The notes under the pieces were generated by a model. The model worked only from the letters and a program-made list of their open reading frames with translations. It was not told the DNA's origin and searched no databases. Positions 60,900 to 64,000 of a stretch of 64,000 nt of DNA are shown in pieces. Made by a program: the position numbers and the translations under genes. Source of the stretch: Actinomadura rudentiformis. Its GTDB lineage: Bacteria; Actinomycetota; Actinomycetes; Streptosporangiales; Streptosporangiaceae. The DNA lies in assembly GCF_008923185.1 (NCBI RefSeq), contig NZ_WBMT01000005.1:1-64000 (forward strand). The letters are read 5' to 3'. Each line of letters begins with the position of its first letter. Positions within the stretch are counted from its first letter, which is position 1.

Positions 60900-61775
60900 T
60901 CAGGCGAGCCCGGCGATGGCACGGAAACGTTCTACGAGCGGGTTGGGCTCCTCGGCACGCCACACCAGATGCTGCGTCGTGGAGGTCCCCTCCAGGACGC
61001 GGGTGGCCACCCCCGCGCGGCGCAGCGCACGGTGTGAGTCGGCGATCACGGTGCCGCCGAAACCGGCGGCGACGAGGGCGAGGAGCGTCTGCGCGCTGCG
61101 GCCCTCCGCTCCGATGCGCGGCACGACCCCGGCCTGGTGGCAGAGCGCGATGATCTCGTCGTACGAGCGGGTGGACACCTCGCGCGGCCACAACACCAGC
61201 GGGATCTCGCCGAGCACCGTGAGCGGGGCGGGCTCGGCGGTACGGGCGAGCGCGTGCCCGGCGGGCAGGAAGAGGGTGAGCGGCTCGCGCCACCACACGC
61301 GGGTGGACAGCCGGGCGTCGCGCACCGGAAGCCGCTGGACGGCGAGGTCGTAGCGGCCGTCCAGGACCCCCTGGGACATGTCGGCGTCGCTGAAGCTCTC
61401 CTCCAGCCGCAGGTCCACGCCGGGCAGTTCGGTGCGGACCCGGCCGAGCGTTTCGCAGAGAGGCCCGTTGATGCCCGACCCGGCGAACGTGATGGTGAGG
61501 CGGCCGGTCATCCCCTGCGCCGCGAGGCGTACATCGTCGAGCGCCGCCTCTGCCTCGGCCAGCACCGTGGTGGCGCGGCGCACCAAGGCATGCCCCGCCA
61601 CGGTCGGCACGAGGCCACGGCCCTTGCGAGCGAACAGATCGACGCTCAGGCGCCTCTCCAGGTCTCGTAGCTGGCGGCTCAGGGTCGGCTGGGTCAGGTG
61701 CAGGCGCCGGGCGGCGCCGCTGATCGTCCCCTCCTCAGCGATCGCGACCACGTACGCGAGCATGCGAAGCTCCAT
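60900..61775 (-). CDS. LysR family regulator
   Basis: 291 residues. The N-terminal helix-turn-helix is GTISGAARRLHLTQPTLSRQ (about 16-35), followed by the linker helix and a two-lobed effector domain (about 90-290: GRLTITFAGSGINGPLCETL). ATG 61775. It is divergent from the SnoaL-like gene; a TATnCCT-N3-AGGnATA site directly upstream is the likely LysR box. Confidence 0.93.
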   Translation of the reverse strand: MELRMLAYVVAIAEEGTISGAARRLHLTQPTLSRQLRDLERRLSVDLFARKGRGLVPTVAGHALVRRATTVLAEAEAALDDVRLAAQGMTGRLTITFAGSGINGPLCETLGRVRTELPGVDLRLEESFSDADMSQGVLDGRYDLAVQRLPVRDARLSTRVWWREPLTLFLPAGHALARTAEPAPLTVLGEIPLVLWPREVSTRSYDEIIALCHQAGVVPRIGAEGRSAQTLLALVAAGFGGTVIADSHRALRRAGVATRVLEGTSTTQHLVWRAEEPNPLVERFRAIAGLA

Positions 61776-61776
61776 C

Positions 61777-61793
61777 TATACCTCCAAGGCATA
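61777..61793. promoter_or_regulatory. LysR box candidate
   Basis: TATACCTCCAAGGCATA forms the imperfect palindrome TATnCCT-N3-AGGnATA and contains a T-N11-A core. It lies immediately upstream of the lysR start and 109 bp from the divergent SnoaL-like gene. Confidence 0.6.
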
Positions 61794-61902
61794 CCAGTCA
61801 TAGCTTCCCATGCCTGTAGAGCAAGACAGCTTCATGAATGGGCAAGACTTGACACATCGAGCAGAGATCGACCGAACCGACTCACCGACAGGGAGGACCG
61901 CC

Positions 61903-62325
61903 ATGACCGCCATGACCGCTACTGACACCGTGAACGCCTTCTTCGAGGCCTTCGGCGCCCGTGACATCGACCGGCTGCTCGCACTCATCACGCCGGACGC
62001 GACCTGGACGATCCCCGGTGATCCCGCGCTGGTGCCGTGGGTCGGCCGCCGCACCGGCCACGACGAGATCCGGGTCTTCTTCACCGAGCTGTTCAAGGCG
62101 GCCGAGCCGCTCGCGTTCGAGGTTCAGAACATGGTCGAGATAGGCGACCAGGTGCTGATCCCGGGCCGTTTCGCGTACCGCTTCCAGCCTTCGGGACTGG
62201 TCCTCGACGACGAGTTCGTCATGCGCTTCACGGTGACCGACGACGGCCGCGTACGCGCGTACCAGATCTTCGAGGACTCGCTCGCCCTGGCCCGCGTCTA
62301 CCTCGGCGAGGCCGTGTCGGCGTAG
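61903..62325 (+). CDS. SnoaL/NTF2-like protein
   Basis: 140 residues from ATG 61903 (GGGAGGA ribosome binding site). The cone-shaped NTF2-like fold is recognised from NAFFEAFGARDIDRLLALIT, PDATWTIPG, RTGHDEIRVFFTELF and the DDGRVRAYQIFED strand. Members bind or convert small ligands. Divergence from a LysR gene suggests control by it. Its last 28 bp overlap the 3' end of the convergent amidase gene. Confidence 0.88.
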   Translation: MTAMTATDTVNAFFEAFGARDIDRLLALITPDATWTIPGDPALVPWVGRRTGHDEIRVFFTELFKAAEPLAFEVQNMVEIGDQVLIPGRFAYRFQPSGLVLDDEFVMRFTVTDDGRVRAYQIFEDSLALARVYLGEAVSA

Positions 62326-63725
62326 ATGGCGGGCTTGCGGTCGTGCCAGGGCACGGCCTGCTCCAGTTGAGCGGCGACCCGCAGAAGCAGGTCCTCCCTA
62401 CCCTGGGCGGCGACCAGTTGCACGCCGATCGGCAGGCCCTCGCGGCTCTGGCCGAGCGGCAGGCTGATCGCCGGGTTGCCGGAGACGTTGAACGGCGCGG
62501 TGAACGGCCCGTACTCGAAGATGTGCCGCAACCAGGAGCGCGTCGAGTACTTCGGATCGTTGTAGTCGAGCGTGCCGTGCCGCGCCGGGAGCCGTCCCAG
62601 CGTCGGCGTCACCAGCAGGTCGTGATCCTCGAAGAACAGGCCGACGGGCCGGGTCACCTGATGTTGCGCGTCGACCGCGGCCATCATGTCGAGCGCCGTG
62701 AACGACTCGGTCTCGGCGATCACCTGGCGCGTGACGGCCTCCAGCAAGGCCGGGTCGGGTCTCCTGGGCGCCCTCAGCAGCGCGGCGCCGGCCGCGATGA
62801 AGCCGAGCATCATCGCCTCGACCAGCAGATCGGGATCGACGGCGGGGCTTGCCTCGGTCACCGTGTGCCCGATCCAGTCCAGCACCTTGCCCGCGTTCAC
62901 CGCGACGGCCGCGACCTGCGGATCGACGGCCACGCCTGACCATGCGGCCGTGGTGAGCGCGACGCGCAGCCTGCCGGGATCGGCGCGGAGCTCGTCGGTG
63001 TACGGGCGGGACGGGGGTGGCGCCGCGTACTTCTCGCCCACGGGCGGCGCGCCGATGGCGTCGAGGAGGTGCGCGGCGTCGCGAACGGTACGCGTGACGG
63101 CGAACTCGGCGGAGTGCCCGAACGCGGCCTCGCCGATCAGGGGCCCGCAGGGTATGCGCCCGCGGCTCGGCTTCAGGCCGACGAGCCCGCAGGCGGCCGC
63201 CGGAACGCGGATCGACCCGGCACCGTCGTTGGCGTGCGCGAGCGGCACCGCCCCGGCCGCGACGAGCGCGGCCGCCCCGCCGCTCGACCCGCCGACGCCG
63301 CGCTCCAGGTCCCATGGGTTACGGGTCAACCCGTACCGCACGGATTCGGTCGCAAAGCTGAGCGCCATCTCCGGAGTCGTCGTCTGGCCCAGCGTGACGA
63401 GCCCTGCGGCGCGGAAGCGAGACATGAGCTCGTGGTCGACCCCGGCGACGGCACCGCGGATGGCGCGGCTGCCGATGGCGAACGGGACGCCCCGCGCGAA
63501 CGGCTGGCTGTCCTTGATCAAGAACGGCACGCCCGCCAGCGGCCCGGCCGGATCGTGGGCGAGCGCGGGCTCGAAGAGCGGCAGCGCCAGCGCGTTGAGA
63601 TCGGCGTTCACCAGCTCGATCGCGCGGCGCGCCGCCGCCTCGACCTCGGCCGCGCCCACGGCGCCCGACCGGATCAGCTGTCGCAGGCCTACCGCGTCCT
63701 GACCTGCGTATTCATGTGGTTCCAC
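62298..63725 (-). CDS. Amidase signature family hydrolase
   Basis: 475 residues. The Ser-cisSer-Lys triad is visible: Lys in FLIKDSQPF (about 71), the cis-Ser and nucleophile in GVGGSSGGAAALVAAGA and GAGSIRVPAA (about 143-170). It hydrolyses an amide to acid and ammonia; the substrate cannot be told. GTG 63725 has a GGGGGAGA ribosome binding site. The 3' end overlaps the SnoaL-like gene on the other strand. Confidence 0.93.
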   Translation of the reverse strand: MEPHEYAGQDAVGLRQLIRSGAVGAAEVEAAARRAIELVNADLNALALPLFEPALAHDPAGPLAGVPFLIKDSQPFARGVPFAIGSRAIRGAVAGVDHELMSRFRAAGLVTLGQTTTPEMALSFATESVRYGLTRNPWDLERGVGGSSGGAAALVAAGAVPLAHANDGAGSIRVPAAACGLVGLKPSRGRIPCGPLIGEAAFGHSAEFAVTRTVRDAAHLLDAIGAPPVGEKYAAPPPSRPYTDELRADPGRLRVALTTAAWSGVAVDPQVAAVAVNAGKVLDWIGHTVTEASPAVDPDLLVEAMMLGFIAAGAALLRAPRRPDPALLEAVTRQVIAETESFTALDMMAAVDAQHQVTRPVGLFFEDHDLLVTPTLGRLPARHGTLDYNDPKYSTRSWLRHIFEYGPFTAPFNVSGNPAISLPLGQSREGLPIGVQLVAAQGREDLLLRVAAQLEQAVPWHDRKPAIYADTASPR

Positions 63726-63789
63726 GGCTTGGTCTCCCCCGGGTGACTGTGCTCAGCGTCGCGCATGACCTTCCGGGGAAGCGAGCCAA

Positions 63790-63825
63790 TTTCTCCGCCG
63801 GCTTCAGTTTCTCCGCCGGCTTCAG
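63790..63825. repeat. 18-bp tandem duplication at a stop codon
   Basis: TTTCTCCGCCGGCTTCAG occurs at 63790-63807 and 63808-63825. The second copy contains the TCA that is the stop (TGA on the minus strand) of the gene entering from the right edge. Confidence 0.92.
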
Positions 63826-64000
63826 CCGGCGAGCTTGAAGGCCAGCTCGGTCTCCCACTTGCCCATGTCGGGCTGCTCGGCCGGGTCGGAGTGGTAGAGC
63901 TCCAGGCGGCAGGCCCAGTGCTCGCCCTCGTCGTCCTCGGACATGTCCCAGGTGAGACCCTGCTCGGCCGCCCAGCCGAGCAGGTCGGTGGTGACGCCGG
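63822..64000 (-). CDS. Partial gene, C-terminal 58 residues
   Basis: The frame enters from the right edge and ends at TGA 63822. The visible part (DLLGWAAEQGLTWDMSEDDE ... MGKWETELAFKLAG) resembles the end of a GyrI-like/effector-binding domain found in AraC or MerR-type regulators. That is tentative, from the WETELAFKLA ending. The remainder is outside the window. Confidence 0.75.
   Translation of the reverse strand, partial: GVTTDLLGWAAEQGLTWDMSEDDEGEHWACRLELYHSDPAEQPDMGKWETELAFKLAG

Overview
The window is chromosomal DNA from a high-GC actinomycete. The evidence is the strong G/C bias at third codon positions, GTG starts, F420-type (LLM class) oxidoreductases, PknG with a GlnX-like partner, DUF3710, DUF3159, DUF3152 and DUF2637 proteins, an actinobacterial bL37 microprotein and many TetR regulators. 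An Actinomadura/Streptosporangiales-like host is my inference from the gene set. It has not been measured. No tRNA, rRNA, CRISPR array, integrase or transposase was seen.

Layout. 1-1.9 kb: minus-strand operon with a MauE-like membrane protein and a TlpA-like thioredoxin, leaving the window at its left edge. 2.2-3.5 kb: dut and DUF3710, followed by two hairpin terminators. 3.7-5.5 kb: azlCD exporter pair, a 26-residue bL37 ribosomal protein gene and a PIG-L deacetylase. 5.9-11.6 kb: ArsR regulator, MacB-like ABC exporter, GbsR/MarR regulator and a secreted alpha/beta hydrolase. 11.7-19.6 kb: MurJ flippase, PhzF, a DUF2637 protein, an LLM oxidoreductase divergent from an MpaB/DUF2236 oxygenase, an L,D-transpeptidase and YnfA. 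19.7-29.8 kb: OB-fold protein, DUF3159, PknG-GlnX, two TrkA/RCK proteins, a KimA-like potassium permease and a TRAM-domain RNA methyltransferase. 29.9-38.6 kb: accessory region of small regulated units (siderophore-interacting protein/TetR, small membrane protein/TetR, coiled-coil protein/XRE, LLM enzyme, MFS/TetR, bacterial-type PARG). 38.7-44.9 kb: lipoprotein, DUF3152 zincin and the Hen1-Pnkp RNA-repair operon. 45-64 kb: zinc-ribbon protein, APH-like kinase, PQQ-type sugar dehydrogenase, acyl-CoA ligase, NUDIX, ArsR/MFS/flavin monooxygenase trio, a 1298-residue subtilase, LysR, a SnoaL-like protein, an amidase and a gene that runs off the right edge.

How the genes work together. PknG-GlnX suggests amino-acid sensing that feeds central nitrogen metabolism. 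The RCK pair beside a KimA-like permease is a potassium-uptake locus. Hen1-Pnkp seals and 2'-O-methylates cleaved RNA. Several transporter or enzyme genes sit divergent from their own repressor, and each such gap contains a clear palindromic or repeated operator.

The most unusual signals are non-coding. Short tandem duplications (13-23 bp) recur at gene 3' ends, several of them containing the stop codon. A 44-bp perfect palindrome lies between the subtilase and lysR. A bulged hairpin sequesters the ribosome binding site of a 31-codon ORF in the 380-bp gap before pknG and looks like an orphaned RNA switch.
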